64,000 nt of DNA, from positions 2,046,001 through 2,110,000 of the forward strand of contig JACGCM010001511.1 in NCBI GenBank assembly GCA_014058105.1. Reading direction: 5' to 3'. The DNA is from Kingdonia uniflora (Eukaryota > Streptophyta > Magnoliopsida > Ranunculales > Circaeasteraceae). The notes under the pieces are model-generated. The model was not told where the DNA came from, did not search any database, and was given only the letters and a program-made list of their open reading frames with translations. The position numbers and the translations under genes were made by a program. Shown piece by piece: positions 9,896 to 21,003 of the stretch (the stretch's first letter is position 1; every line of letters begins with the position of its first letter).

Positions 9896-12700
9896 ATGAT
9901 GGATAGGAACTGGATTACTTTTCCTTTCCGTGGCCCAAACCATATTGACTCACAATATTTGGCTGGCATTGAAACCTTTTTTGACTTTGCACGTATACAC
10001 CTTCCTGGTAAGAGAAATATTTCTTGCCCATGTGTTAGATTTGGAAACCGAAGGATTCCAGTTTCTTACGACGAAGTAAGGTATGACCTTTTAAAGAATG
10101 GGTTCCTATCAACATATAGTGTTTGAGATTTTCACGGTGAGAAAGTAGTTACCGATGATAGTTTTGCACCACAAATTTTCCAACCAGTGTACGACGAGAA
10201 CTCAGTACCTCAAGAGGTCAAAGATATTCTAAATGAGGTTAAATTTAGCGTTGGAAGACATTGCAGAGTGTATTGCCCCTGATATCTTTGATTCTGAAGT
10301 GCGTGAGGCTATGACTGATTTGCAAAGACTTCACAGTTCTTAGTTTTGTTTTGAAGATGTATAACTTAAAGGTTGAAAATGGTTGGAGTGAAAAGAGTTT
10401 TACACAGCTACTTTAATTACTCCAAAATGTGCTACCATCGGGGAATAAGATGCCAAATAATACGTACCGCACCAGGAAGATTGTAACAAGCTTGGGTCTT
10501 GGTTATGAAAAAATGCATGCATGCCCAAATGATTGTATTCTTTATTGGAACGAGCATGCTTCGAAGACCATCTGTCCAACTTGCGGTAGCTTGAGGTATA
10601 AGACCGTGACGGAGTGGGGTTCAACTTCGAGGAATAAAAAGTTCTGTTTAGGAAGCAAGTCCCTGCGAAGGTGTTACGATATTTCCCGTTAACACCTAGG
10701 CAAAAGAGGATGCGCAGGTGCATTTATTTGTCATATTTCTTAAATAATCTAACATTCACTTAAAATAAAGCTTATATTAGGGAGTGTGCTTAATTTTTTA
10801 CATGCTTGGGTCCTATTGCAGTGTCTCATGGGTTGCAAAGGAGATGGCTTGACATTCAACTGGGCGTATGCCACCCGGAAAAATGAGACATCCGGTCGAC
10901 TCTCCTACATGGAAGTCCATTGATGAAAAATATAAAGAGTTCTCAAGTGAACCACGCAATGTTCATTTGGGTCTAGCTACAGACGGGTTCAACCCTTTTG
11001 GCACTTTAAGCTCAAGTCATAGTTGCTGACCCATTTTTTGTGTGCCAAATAATCTTCCACCTGGTTTATGCATGAAGCCAGAGTTTACGATGCTTACTTT
11101 GCTCATTGAAGGTCCCAAACAACCTAGAAATGGCATCGATGTCTTTTTACAACCACTAGTTGCCGAATTGAAGGAGCTATGGGTTAGAGGGTCCACTACT
11201 ATGGACGCATACATTAATGAAAAATTCAATATGCGTGCCATTTTACTGTGGACTATCCACAATTTTCTGGCATATGTGAACATCTCTGGATGCCGAACAA
11301 AAGGTAAATTTACATGTCCTTTGTGTGGTCCAAAAACTGACTCATTGAGACTACACCATGAAAAAAAAATGTTTACATGAGTCATAGACGGTGGTTGGCA
11401 TTCATAGATGAACTTCGAAAAGATAAATGTGCTAGCACCTTCAATAAAAAGGAGGAGGTTCAAAAGCGCGCGATGTATTTAAAGGGGACAGAGGTTGAGA
11501 AGATTGTTGCTGGCTTAAATATGTATTGGGGTAAGGCAAAAAGAAAAAGCAAGGGGGTAATAAAGATGTTGAAGAAGATGTTTAAGTAGATGATATCAAT
11601 AAGGAATCTTCAAGTTTCTCAAAATGATCAAAATTCTTTGATCTTGATTATTGGAAACATCTTCCTTTAAGACATAACTTGGATGTTATGCACATTGAAA
11701 GAAATGTTTGTCAGAACTTTCTGGCGTTAATGTTGAATACAAAGGGGAAAACAAAAGATGATGCAAACGCTCGAAGAGACTTAAAGCATCTAAAAATTAA
11801 GGAGGGTTTGTGGCTGAAAAATAAAAATGGCAAAGAGATCATGAAACTGGGTCGATATTGGTTATATAAAGAGGAGAAAAATTGTTCCTCAAAACTCTGC
11901 GTAATTTACGTGTCCCGTATGGGTTCAGTGGTAATTGGATGAATATTGTCAAGGAAGGTGACATGGATTTAAAGGGCATGAAGTCTCATGATTATCATAT
12001 CTTGATGCAACATCTACTTTCGGTTTTGATTCAACATACATTTAAGGATTGGAAGGAAATTCGTCCACTAATTCATAGTATATGTACATTCTTTAGTGCA
12101 CTATGCTCAAGAACTTTAGATGTTGATACCTTGATTACATTGGAGAAATAAATGGAAAGAACATTATGTGAGGTAGAGAAAGTTTTTCCTCCTTCATTAT
12201 TCATCATAATGATGCATTTCCCAATCCACTTAGCATACGAGGCTCGTTTATGTGGTCCTGTCTTTTATAGATGGATGTATCCTTTTGAAAGGTATGCGAT
12301 ATTCTCATTCAACTCATTCAATAATATATATTTTATTTAGTAAAATTCCTAATTTATTCTTTAATTTATAAGGTTAATGAAGACCTTAAAGGGGTACGTC
12401 AGTAGCAAAGCATGGCCAAAAGATTGTATAGCAGAAAGGTACATACAAGAGGAAACATTGATATATTGCACCGAATATAAAGGTCAAGGTACTGAAAGCC
12501 TATTGTAAGGAATGGAGGTGTCTCTAGATGGATCAAACTCTTTACCAGATAGGGTAAATGATTACATTTATGAAAATGAATATGGTGGTGATTTTGGCCC
12601 GGTAGGTCCAGGTAAAAGTTTGGTCTTATCTGGTATTGAGTATGAACAAGCTTGAAAGTGGGTAATTGGTAGTCATCCTCATTTTGATGATTGGAAAAGG
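9896..12700 (+). pseudogene. CACTA transposase (tnp2/TNPD type), degenerate
   Basis: Domains in order: transposase-associated domain (9896-10126; MDRNWITF, HLPGKRNISCPCVRFGN); an N-terminal tnp2 part with Cys pairs (about 10440-10690; YEKMHACPNDCILYW, CPTCG); the tnp2 core (about 10880-11600; RHPVDSPTWKSID, LATDGFNPFG, NLPPGLCMKPEF, NGIDVFLQPL); the following region (11640-11945; LDVMHIERNVCQNFL); and a DUF4218 domain (11942-12700). An intron fits 12290-12370, because PFER before GTATGC joins LMKTLKGYV after TTATAAG. The enzyme would cut and join the CACTA ends in the nucleus. Several in-frame stops and frameshifts (for example near 10126, 11030 and 12508) make it inactive. Confidence 0.85.
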
Positions 12701-12937
12701 TATGGTATTTTTCATATATTCTCTTGAAATTTTTTTAAACCTTATGAATCTCTAATACTTGAAGTCTTAATTTGTGGACGTAGTCGGCATAATGACTTCT
12801 TAAAACATTGCAAAACAGCTGGAAAGAGGAAGTCGGGGCATGTTAGAGTAGCTAGCGATGAAGAGTTTATACCCTAGTTGGAAAAACAGGTATTACATAG
12901 TTATTATGAATTATAATTAAGTTTTTGAGTCCAACAG

Positions 12938-13620
12938 ATGAATGTTCTGATAACTTGTAAATTTTTTTTTCTGGCTAAGTTTACCAAATCAGATGACATG
13001 GACTTTCATGATATTGTAAGAGGACCATTGGCTTTTGTTACACGGTACAATAAGTATTGTGTTAACGGCTTCCTCTTTGTCGTAAAAGACTACGAGGCAA
13101 CTAAAGTAAATCATAATAGTGGGGTTAGTACGACTTGTGTTACGACATTTAGTTCCAGTTCCAAGGACAAAGATCCAACAAATGAGTCTGCAACATACTA
13201 TGGTGTTCTTAGAGATATAGTCGAATTAGAGTACCGGGAAGGATACAAGCCAGTCTTATTTAAGTGTGATAGGGTAAAAGTAACTAAAGGCATCAAAGTA
13301 GATAAGGAGGCTAAGCTAAAATTGGTCAAATTGTTAAACTTTACTTGCTCAGACCAAGTAGGGGATGAACCACTCATTCTTGCAGATCATGCAAAACAGG
13401 TTTTCTACTCTAAGGATCCATTAGATCCTGACTGGCACGTAGTATGGGAAACTCCAGCAAAGTTTACATTGAAGATGAAATATCCCTTATGTCAGAACAA
13501 CCTAATTTAGCAGTTACAGATCTAAATACAAGCAATAATGAACCTATAGTTGAAGATGAGTTAATATCTGACGACCTCGATGATAGTTATGTGGTAATTG
13601 AGAAAACTAGGAAAAGGAGG
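12938..13620 (+). pseudogene. DUF4216 domain of the CACTA transposase region
   Basis: The 190-codon frame contains GPLAFVTRYNKYCVNGFLF, a Ser-rich loop, YYGVLRDIVELEYREGYK, and then DEPLILADHAKQVFYSKDP followed by DWHVVWETP. This is the DUF4216 pattern that usually follows DUF4218 in plant CACTA transposases. The exact role is unknown. It is probably the C-terminal part of the same transposase gene, joined across a gap with stops (12700-12940). The frame runs on after 13510 into an acidic tail ending KTRKRR near 13620. Confidence 0.8.
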
Positions 13621-13629
13621 TAAAAAAGT

Positions 13630-14130
13630 TAACTTTATTGAACAACTACATTATTCTCGGCTTACGTGTAGTTTTAGGTTATGTTTTCATTCATTAGAAT
13701 TCACAAAACATTACATTCTATTTGTTGGTTTTTATTTTTGACTTAAATTGGAATTCTTGTCTTAGAGTAAATTTATTTATGCATAAAAATTCAATTTCAT
13801 TTTAATCTTTGATATTTATGTTGATAAAATGAACATCACCATGTCCCTTTATTTTTGGATTATAATTACATCATATATCTTGTACTATCGTTATGAATTA
13901 TGTTTATGCAACTTTATGTTAGCCTTCCATTATTGCATCTTTATATATTTTCTTTATGTGACAAGTGGTTTTTAGATTTATAGACTCTAACACCACAACT
14001 GGAAATGATATAATTGGTAGTGTTGGCAGAGGTAAGAAATTGATTTTTCTTTTGATTCTTAAAAATTTATATCTTCCATCTAGTAATAGGAAATCTTTAG
14101 TGACTAATGTATAACCTTTTCTACTTTTCG
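13630..14130 (+). other. Spacer between the two CACTA genes
   Basis: AT-rich, non-coding. At 13975-14035 a short coding-like patch follows a possible acceptor and begins the second gene. Nothing else is recognisable. Confidence 0.4.
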
Positions 14131-14139
14131 TCGTTTGCA

Positions 14140-16535
14140 GCTAGGACGAAAAGGGGTCCCTCTCGGGGTCCAGCTAGCTTACCAGATGGATGGAAAAGAA
14201 ATGTTAGTGTCAACCATTTAGGGTAACCAAATGGTGTTGATGAAGATACGATCGCATTTGTCACAAACGTTAGTATGTTGGCTCGTACTGACATACCAAT
14301 AATTTACGATGATATCCGACTCGTGCCTGCTTATTTTACTAATAGGATCCTAAAAAAGTTGGAGGTAAAATTTATGAAGTTAAATCATATCAAAAATGAG
14401 TATGTCTCAAACTTCATTATTTTATTAATTTTTTTGTTAATTTGTGAACGAAACCATGTTTAGGAAGGTTATGAAGTGTCACTTGTATAGGATGATTACT
14501 TGAAAAAGAAAATTGCATCTTCTTGGAGGCTTAATAAGAGTAGATTGTGAACAAAATATATTACTGGTCATGATCCTGCGGATGTTAAAGCTCATCCAAC
14601 CCCTCTGTTAGTCCCTGATGATGACTGACACATGTTTATTAATATTTGCAATTCTGCAAAGAGCATATGGTATGTATAACTATAAATCAATAATGCTAGT
14701 AGTCATTAATGCCACAATGTCTACGACTTATACATTATTTTTGCGTAGGCTTCCAGTGCAAGGACACAAAGTCAATCGGAGCAAACTAAAAGCGTTGATA
14801 TGTGTAGGAAGAAGGAGCTTACTTGTTATACGTCATATGCTGGTATAAGCGTCGAACATTCCCTATTTATATATTCATGTTCATTTATATCTTTACATGT
14901 AGTTATCTCCAATTATTTTAAATATTATTGAATTTAAACTTTAGGCTATGAAGAGGAAACTCAATTCTGACGCATTGGTCGCGAGGTCTGAAGTGTATCT
15001 TACCGCTCATACAAAAAGAGATAACACTGTTCAATGTTCTGAACTAGCTGTAAGTAAAATTTTTAGTCATTGCATTAAAATTGTAATTCTTAGTATTTTC
15101 CTATAATGTTTTCCAGGTTCGTTGATTTATATAGGAGAAAATAATGGCGATTGAGAGGTTAGAGCCTCACCGGAAATTTGCAAGTGTAGATGATTCCCTT
15201 GCGAAGGTATGTGCTTAACTCAAGGTTGTAAAATCCTAATTAACTAGGGATGTTAATGGACATGATTTAATGCCTTATCATATTCAGTTTGATGTGTTAA
15301 TATTGGATTGGAATCATTTTCTCATTTTATTTATAGAAATCCAATTTGCCATGTTAATGGATCAGACCACAATCAACACTAACCTGATATGATACAGATC
15401 TAATTCGATCCATTGACAATCCTATGCATAATTGTACCATTTGGTGCATATTCCCAATTTCATAGAACTTAAGATCTATTAATTTATAGGCATTGCAAAA
15501 GAAAGAAAACAAAGGCCGTATGCGTGGACTTGGAGTAGGTGTTTGTCCAATTATCATGAAAAAGATTAAACACTTGATCAGACAAAATGAATATCTACGC
15601 AGTAAAAATTTGCAAATGATTAATAAGGTGGATAAGCTGGAGGTTGACATAACCAAACTCACAAACACTTTGAAATTTTTTATGATAACTTCTAGTTGTT
15701 TTGATATTTTCTTTTATTGTAAAATTACGGTTAATAGTACATATAGATGATTGATATTTATACATAACCATCTGTGGGACCATGTCAACATCCATCACCG
15801 GTATAGACCTTTTAAAGTTCTCTAAGTATATTGTTAATTTAGCATTTTCTTTCCTGTAGATTATACTAATTATTTGTTTTAACATTTAGGTGCTTCATTG
15901 TAATCTTAATAAAAAATGTACTCTGAACAGCCAGAAAGATCGTGGAGTTGCTCGTGGCATGGTGGTCGCGGTAGATCCAGATACTCTTATTCATAATGTT
16001 CTATTGGGTGATGGATTTTTTAAGATTCCCTTGTCTAAAGTAATAAAGCCTAGAACTCCACTAAGTAAAGATGATTGGTACTCAGAGGATCTAGGTGATG
16101 TTGGGGAAGGAGCTTATGTTGCTTGGGCTATATGGTGCCTTGTGTTTGACAAATGATATGTCAAGTCGTTAGGTGTTTCCTCGTAGTTCTAGGGATTATT
16201 TCTTTTCGGATTAAGAGTTTTTTGACAAGCTTTTGCTCTTGGATATCATAAGAATTTAGGAATTTTTGGTTTAGTTAATGTTTAGATCTCTCGCATATCC
16301 TTACGTGAGAGTGTACATGAGATTTAGTTATGGATTGGGTTTCTAGATCTAAATAAAAATTGTTTATAATGTTATTGTTTCCAATACATGCATATGTTAT
16401 TTGAATTGCAGCAGTTTCATTGTCACTGACTAATTATTTTCTTGCAGGTAAAGTCTTTTTTAACTCCGCCAATGGAGCCATATGATTGCATTGCGGGTCC
16501 CAAGCCCAGAAAAAGGAGGATGGAGAAGGACTAGT
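14140..16535 (+). pseudogene. CACTA second gene (Ptta/En/Spm, Transposase_24-like)
   Basis: Exon-like pieces are separated by AT-rich introns. 14140-14365 reads RTKRGPSRGPASLPDGWKR, then NVSMLARTDIPIIYDDIRLV. 14462-14640 reads EGYEVSLV, then KKKIASSWRLNKSRL and a stop. 14945-15050 reads MKRKLNSDALVARSEVYLT. 15490-15680 reads RMRGLGVGVCPII and a short coiled-coil-like patch. 15890-16156 reads DRGVARGMVVAVDPDTLIH, then DVGEGAYVAWAIW. 16448-16535 ends KPRKRRMEKD. The order matches the plant Ptta/En/Spm (Transposase_24) protein that accompanies tnp2. This protein is thought to bind the element's subterminal repeats, as TNPA does. Stops near 14226 and 14550 and many frame changes show decay. Confidence 0.72.
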
Positions 16536-16539
16536 GTTC

Positions 16540-17000
16540 ATGGTATTAACATCAATATGGGGCTAATAGAAATGGAAGAAGTTTACGATTGCTTCAATAA
16601 AATTGCTGAGTCAATTAACTAGTGTTATTAATCAATTAATTTATACTTTGCTGCTCTTGGTTTCTATCGAGTATTAATGAAATTGCCGAAACTATAGTTG
16701 GGGACTTAGCTTGCTACATTAAATGCGCCCATTATTCTTGCTGGGGTACTTCCACTAATTTCTCTTGCTACTAATATATTTTCAGTTGTTGGGGTTTTGA
16801 ATGTGATCACACTTGCTGGAAGTTGGTAATGTTATATCTCAAAGAAGAGGATGGGAAGAAGATTGGAGATTTTGAAAGACAGGTCAGGTTAGAGAGTTTA
16901 CAACTCTAGAATAATTATAAATAATCCAAAAGGTTTAAGCTATCTGATTTGAGCAATATTTTCACCTATATGCCTTTAATACAAGATTTATCTTGTGCGG
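16540..17000 (+). other. CACTA 3' flank, nothing recognised
   Basis: Follows the end of the second gene. No homology that I can name. Small open patches near 16790-16880 could be exon scraps. Confidence 0.35.
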
Positions 17001-18420
17001 CTTATCTACTGTCTACTGATATTTCCTATAAGGCCATTGCAGTTTGCTAAAATCAGAGTAGTCTCTATCTATCATAAAATCGGCAAGTCTGAAAGAAGAA
17101 GGAAAAGAAGTGAGTCTAAATATTGCTAGGAAGTGAGCATTTTTTTTAGAGCTAGATTGATTTAGGTAGTTTGGAAGCCGGAGTTTACAAGTCTCTTTTT
17201 TCAAGAATTCCCTTTCCTGGTCAAAAAGGGGCCGTATGGACACTCTACTAAGGATGTAGCATGGGTCAAGTCCTCCGCACACCTATATGCCAGCGTAGAG
17301 CAGAATAATTTAATTGAAAAAGTTAGGAGCTATTAGGTAAGTAGTGGCTATAGGGATCGTCCCAAGCCCTGATATAGGAGATTACCCATTTATTTGATAA
17401 ATCTTTCTACGGGACTCCAACCCTTATCACTTGAATTGGAACTGAAGCTGGCTCGCTTGTCGAAGGAACTGGCCCTGGGCCTGAAACTCCATCTAAATAA
17501 GATCGTCTGGACCGCTCCCATCCCATCCATAGAGAATATGGCCTACTATCGAAGGACAAAATAACTATAAGCTTCCGCCTTCTCCACGGCCTAAAATGCC
17601 TGCCCCGTCATGGAAAGGAACTAAACCAGGCTCGCTAGATCAAGGGAAGGGATCACGTAGATAAATTACATGAACCATACTTTTCCCAAGCTGAGGTCTA
17701 AGACCCTTTCATTTCGGAAAAAAACCCAGAGCAAAGAAAGATGGAGGGGATACGGACAGCAGTGAGAACAGACAGATAAGAGCACATAGCATCACTTACA
17801 TCACAAGTGGGATCACTCACTTCAAACCTTATTGTGTGCGGTGGAAAAGCTTTGGGGGTTAGACTTGCATACGTCAAAAGTGTCAGATTTAATAAAGTAG
17901 TTAGAGTACAGATTAAAGAAAAGACCAGCGTAGTTTATAAATCACCAGGTGCTTTTTTAGAAATCACCAGCAAGTTAGTTTAGAAGCAGCAAGAAAGCAA
18001 AGCAATGGGGTTGAAGGTGGAGATAGAAGACCCAGAGAAGCGTAGCGGCTTTGTATGATCTACTCAGGTACTCTAAGGTAGGTGAGAAGGAGTAGGCAGA
18101 TGTTTTACTTTAGAGGCGTAGTGAACTTGCGTACGGTGAATCTACTAGGACTGGTTTAGCGCAGGTAAGTTAGAGATAGAAGACCCAGAGTGAGTCTGAG
18201 GATCCTTGGTCCAGGTAGTTTGGGAGACGTCTTGTAGTAAACGTGCGCTTAGAGTGGGGCAGTTTAAAGACCCACTAGTTGAGTAGTGAGTGTCGCCCCA
18301 GGATTTGAGGCAGGAAACTTGCGTACGGAGATCCAACTATAATTTTAGTAGTTGAAGGGTGACTTTTGGTTTTGGTCAAGAGGGTTTTGTTCTTCTCTCC
18401 TGTATAGTATATAGAAAGTT
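17000..18420. other. Compositionally distinct patch, possibly organelle-derived
   Basis: By eye this stretch is richer in G+C than the DNA on either side and has the mixed, homopolymer-poor texture of plant mitochondrial intergenic DNA (for example GGAACTGGCCCTGGGCCTG near 17466). I recognise no mitochondrial gene in it. Within it, GATAGAAGACCCAGAG occurs twice (near 18020 and 18175), and GAACTTGCGTACGG or a close variant occurs at about 18123 and 18310, so it has internal direct repeats. It may be a mitochondrial transfer (NUMT) carried inside the CACTA. A captured nuclear fragment is the alternative. Confidence 0.3.
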
Positions 18421-18631
18421 TGATTGGAAGCTTGATTCTATCTTAATGCATTTAAGTCCAAGCCATAAATTTTATAAAGTAAAGAAAATTAAAATTAACT
18501 GGACATGTTATCCTTTTGTTTTGTGATATGGATGGCTTATTTATGTCTAGTCTATTTTTGGACTGGATAGTGCGCACTTCTTTTCTTTACATGCAGATGG
18601 TTTACAAACTTTTTTTTTTCTTCTGTTTCAG

Positions 18632-18757
18632 TCTGTGGATGAAGGATGAATTTATCAATTGAAACTGTTCTGTGATAAAGATTATCCAGAGAAGCCTCCA
18701 AGTGTCTGTTTCCATTCAAGGATTAACATCGCTTGTGTGAACCACGAGACTGGAGTG
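18632..18757 (+). pseudogene. Captured exon of a Ubc E2 variant (UEV1/MMS2-like)
   Basis: A 126-bp exon (42 codons) has intact splice borders, TTCTGTTTCAG before and GTAATCTC after. It reads SVDEG, a stop, [19 protein letters not shown], then [17 protein letters not shown]. This is a middle exon of the plant ubiquitin E2 variant that pairs with Ubc13 to build K63-linked chains. The stop stands where the family has Arg (CGA to TGA), and a second Arg is replaced by Cys. No neighbouring E2-variant exons were found within 500 bp on either side. Intact intron borders mean that genomic DNA, not cDNA, was captured by the CACTA. Confidence 0.85.
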
Positions 18758-19384
18758 GTAATCTCTTAAGCCACTTTTTCTCTACTAATGTTATTGGTAT
18801 TAAGAATTGTCATTGGTGTTTTTGTTAGTTTGCAAGTGTTCATGCCTGGAGTCTTCCATATGATCTAATACCACTCTTTTCAGAGTAAAAAAGAAGGAAT
18901 GAGACTCAAGAAATGGTTGACCACTCACTGCAATGGTTTGTGGTAGCAAGGGGGTCCTGTATCCTTTCTCCAAAAGATAGGAGAAAGATATTGGAAAAGA
19001 ACCAGAATGAATTTATCTTATGTATTTTATAAAACACCCCTTTGTATTTGTAAAAAATATTCCTTATTGCAAATTGCATGTCTTACATTTTACCACACTT
19101 TGCTATGGATCATGCAAATTACTAGACGGTTGTTAGGCCTAGTAGCCACATTCTCAATCTTCCTAACAACCAAACGACTCTTCCTGACCAGTCTCCCAAA
19201 GACCCCGTGCTTATTTCAAGCCAATCACATTCTAAGCATCTGATAAGTAGCAGACCGTTCTTCTTAACCGCCTTATGGAACTCTATATGAGGTAATATCA
19301 CAAAAATTTCTTTTACATACGCTTTATCCGTAAGCAGGAGTATAAATATATTTACTCATCTGGTCATTTCTAATTTTTTATAAG

Positions 19385-19447
19385 TATTTAGATATAGTGA
19401 AAGCAGAGATTGAACGTGTAGACCGACTTGAGTTTGATGATTTAGAG
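19385..19447 (+). pseudogene. Captured exon of a beta-catenin-like protein 1 homologue (a)
   Basis: Reads YLDIVKAEIERVDRLEFDDLE between a possible acceptor (TTATAAG) and the donor GTACAAC. With 19534-19590 and 19794-19832 it matches the C-terminal armadillo region of the plant homologue of CTNNBL1, a spliceosome-associated protein. The reading is open in this exon. Confidence 0.7.
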
Positions 19448-19533
19448 GTACAACTCTTTATTTTTTTTCTTTGTGAATCAGGGCCATTGCAAATTTAATG
19501 TCGAAATCGTGATAAAATATGGTGCACTTACAG

Positions 19534-19590
19534 ATGGATGAAGAGGAGGGATATAGCAGAAAACTTAAATCTGGATTATATAGTCTTCAA
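19534..19590 (+). pseudogene. Captured exon of a beta-catenin-like protein 1 homologue (b)
   Basis: 57 bp reading MDEEEGYSRKLKSGLYSLQ, bordered by CACTTACAG and GTAAGCC. The splice from exon a (phase 0) restores the family order ...DDLE-MDEEE.... It is the clearest of the three pieces, because human and plant CTNNBL1 share the acidic run, the R-(K/R)-L motif and G-L-(Y/F)-x-L-Q. Confidence 0.75.
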
Positions 19591-19793
19591 GTAAGCCTCC
19601 TTTGTTACTTAATCTGGGCTTTTTAGTTAATTTTCTAATTCCTTCAAACTCTTCCGATGAAAAGTTAAAGTGGAGTATAAAAGTAGAAATAAAAATGGTC
19701 AAATACGGTGGTGATATGTAACTGGTTAGCTGGTTAGACTTGGAATTTACATTGGGCAATTTTTTCTTAAGGTTTTAAATTTATTTTAAGTAG

Positions 19794-19832
19794 CAAAAAT
19801 TGTCAAAGAGAGATGTGATGGATGTTCTCATG
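19794..19832 (+). pseudogene. Captured exon of a beta-catenin-like protein 1 homologue (c)
   Basis: 39 bp reading QKLSKRDVMDVLM, preceded by AG and followed by the donor GTAAATG. It resembles the Q-K-L-T-K-x-D-V-x-D-V-L patch further towards the C-terminus of the family. About 30 residues expected between exons b and c are not visible in 19591-19793, so one exon was lost or decayed after capture. Confidence 0.55.
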
Positions 19833-19839
19833 GTAAATG

Positions 19840-20680
19840 TACACTATATTTTCTTCATACATTATCATTTATGCTACAAATTTTTCTCAATGAGCTTGCG
19901 ATGTCTGTGACCCATGTAACCATCCTCGACTCTCAGCAAGTCTCTGTTGGAATTGTTTTTCTCGCCCTTTATTTGCTTGTCTTTGTGTAAAAGAGCTAGT
20001 AAAAAAGTTTCAAAATCATTCTTTATACCCCACCTCCAAAATGCCCTCTTGTGGTCTTATATAGAAGTGTTTTTCAACTAATCTAAATGCTTGGTCACTT
20101 CTTTAGCAGAATAAGTCTTTGAGAATCCCACGCAATGCCTTTTGGATCTTTGCTACATCGCATATTAAATAGGTAGCTTCCCTTTGTCAATGTATGCTAA
20201 TTGTTTGTCTGGTTCTTTACTTGAAGCTAACGCCGAGTTCTTTTATGATTCTTAGGTCATGGATATTGGATGTTATTGTTCATGGTGCCCTTTGAGAGTA
20301 TTATTATGTCTTCAATGGAAAAAATAAGAGGGAAATACTTTGTCCATCATAGGTATGTAGTTTCTCCATACCTTCTCGAATATTATAGGTTCATACTATA
20401 TCCATAAAAGTTCACCTAGTTTAACAAGGATTTTTTATTTGGCATTATAGTTCAGATCGAGGATAATTGATCTAGCCTCCATTACAAGGATGAAGAAGCA
20501 AAGTTAAATGGTTTTTTTATCTATTAGTTATAGCCCAATTGGATATAGAGAATATGATGCAGTCTTCTCCATTAATTGTTGGATGAAGGTCTTGAGATAT
20601 TAATAAAGTTACCTAAATGTATTTTTTGTGTAATAATAATTTTTTTTGTGATTTCATTGCTATTATTATTTTTAAATGAA
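19840..20680 (+). other. CACTA DNA with no assignable content
   Basis: AT-rich. Small pieces near 20250-20340 (after TTCTTAG) look exon-like but I cannot identify them. No other structure seen. Confidence 0.35.
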
Positions 20681-20689
20681 AAAATAATT

Positions 20690-21000
20690 TGAGACGAACA
20701 ATGGTCATTGCTAAAGACATCTTATCAGCAACAAAAAATAACTTTAGAAATAGAGTTTAAGTATTGCTGCTGGCAGTGTTGCCAAAGCTGTTGTAATTGA
20801 CTAAACCTATTGCTAAATGTCTAACAACGGCAATGGACTTTAACCGTCCCAGAAACATTATTTTTGGCAACAGACTTTCTCCGTTGCACCCCCCTTCACA
20901 GCATCCTCTATGGCAACACTTATGCTACAGACATAGTCTGCTGCGAAAGGGATTTTGCAACGGATATAGTGCGTTGCTAAAGCCCATTTTTTTGGTGGTA
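20690..21000 (+). repeat. CACTA right subterminal repeats and terminus
   Basis: Many short copies in both orientations of a TTGCTAA / GTTGCCAA / TTGGCAAC / GCAACGG motif lie between about 20700 and 20985, ending in the inverted terminus (...GCCCATTTTTTTGGTGGTA). They mirror the left-end motifs and are the expected transposase-binding array. Confidence 0.7.
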
Positions 21001-21003
21001 GAG
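21001..21003. repeat. CACTA target-site duplication, right (GAG)
   Basis: GAG followed by GGAAAC, continuing the element A sequence that is uninterrupted in element C (GAGGAAAAC). Confidence 0.75.

Larger units (their letters stand above)
4887..21000 (+). mobile_element. CACTA (En/Spm-type) DNA transposon carrying host gene fragments
   Basis: 16,114 bp, inserted in the antisense-gene region of element A. The ends are imperfect inverted repeats: the left reads TACTATCAAAAAAAGGGC, and the right, inverted, reads TACCACCAAAAAAATGGGC. Both begin TAC where CACTA would be usual. The 3-bp duplication GAG, subterminal motifs related to TTGGCAAC/GTTGCCAA, a tnp2-type transposase region and a second gene all fit the CACTA superfamily. 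It also contains a decayed LINE, a 2-oxoglutarate oxygenase fragment, a possible organelle-like patch, one E2-variant exon and three exons of a beta-catenin-like gene. Its transposase frames are broken, so it is not autonomous now. The exact terminal base is uncertain by one or two positions. Confidence 0.85.

Noticed and set aside
18632..18757. A working E2-variant gene
   Set aside because: Only one exon is present, with an in-frame stop, and it lies within a transposon.
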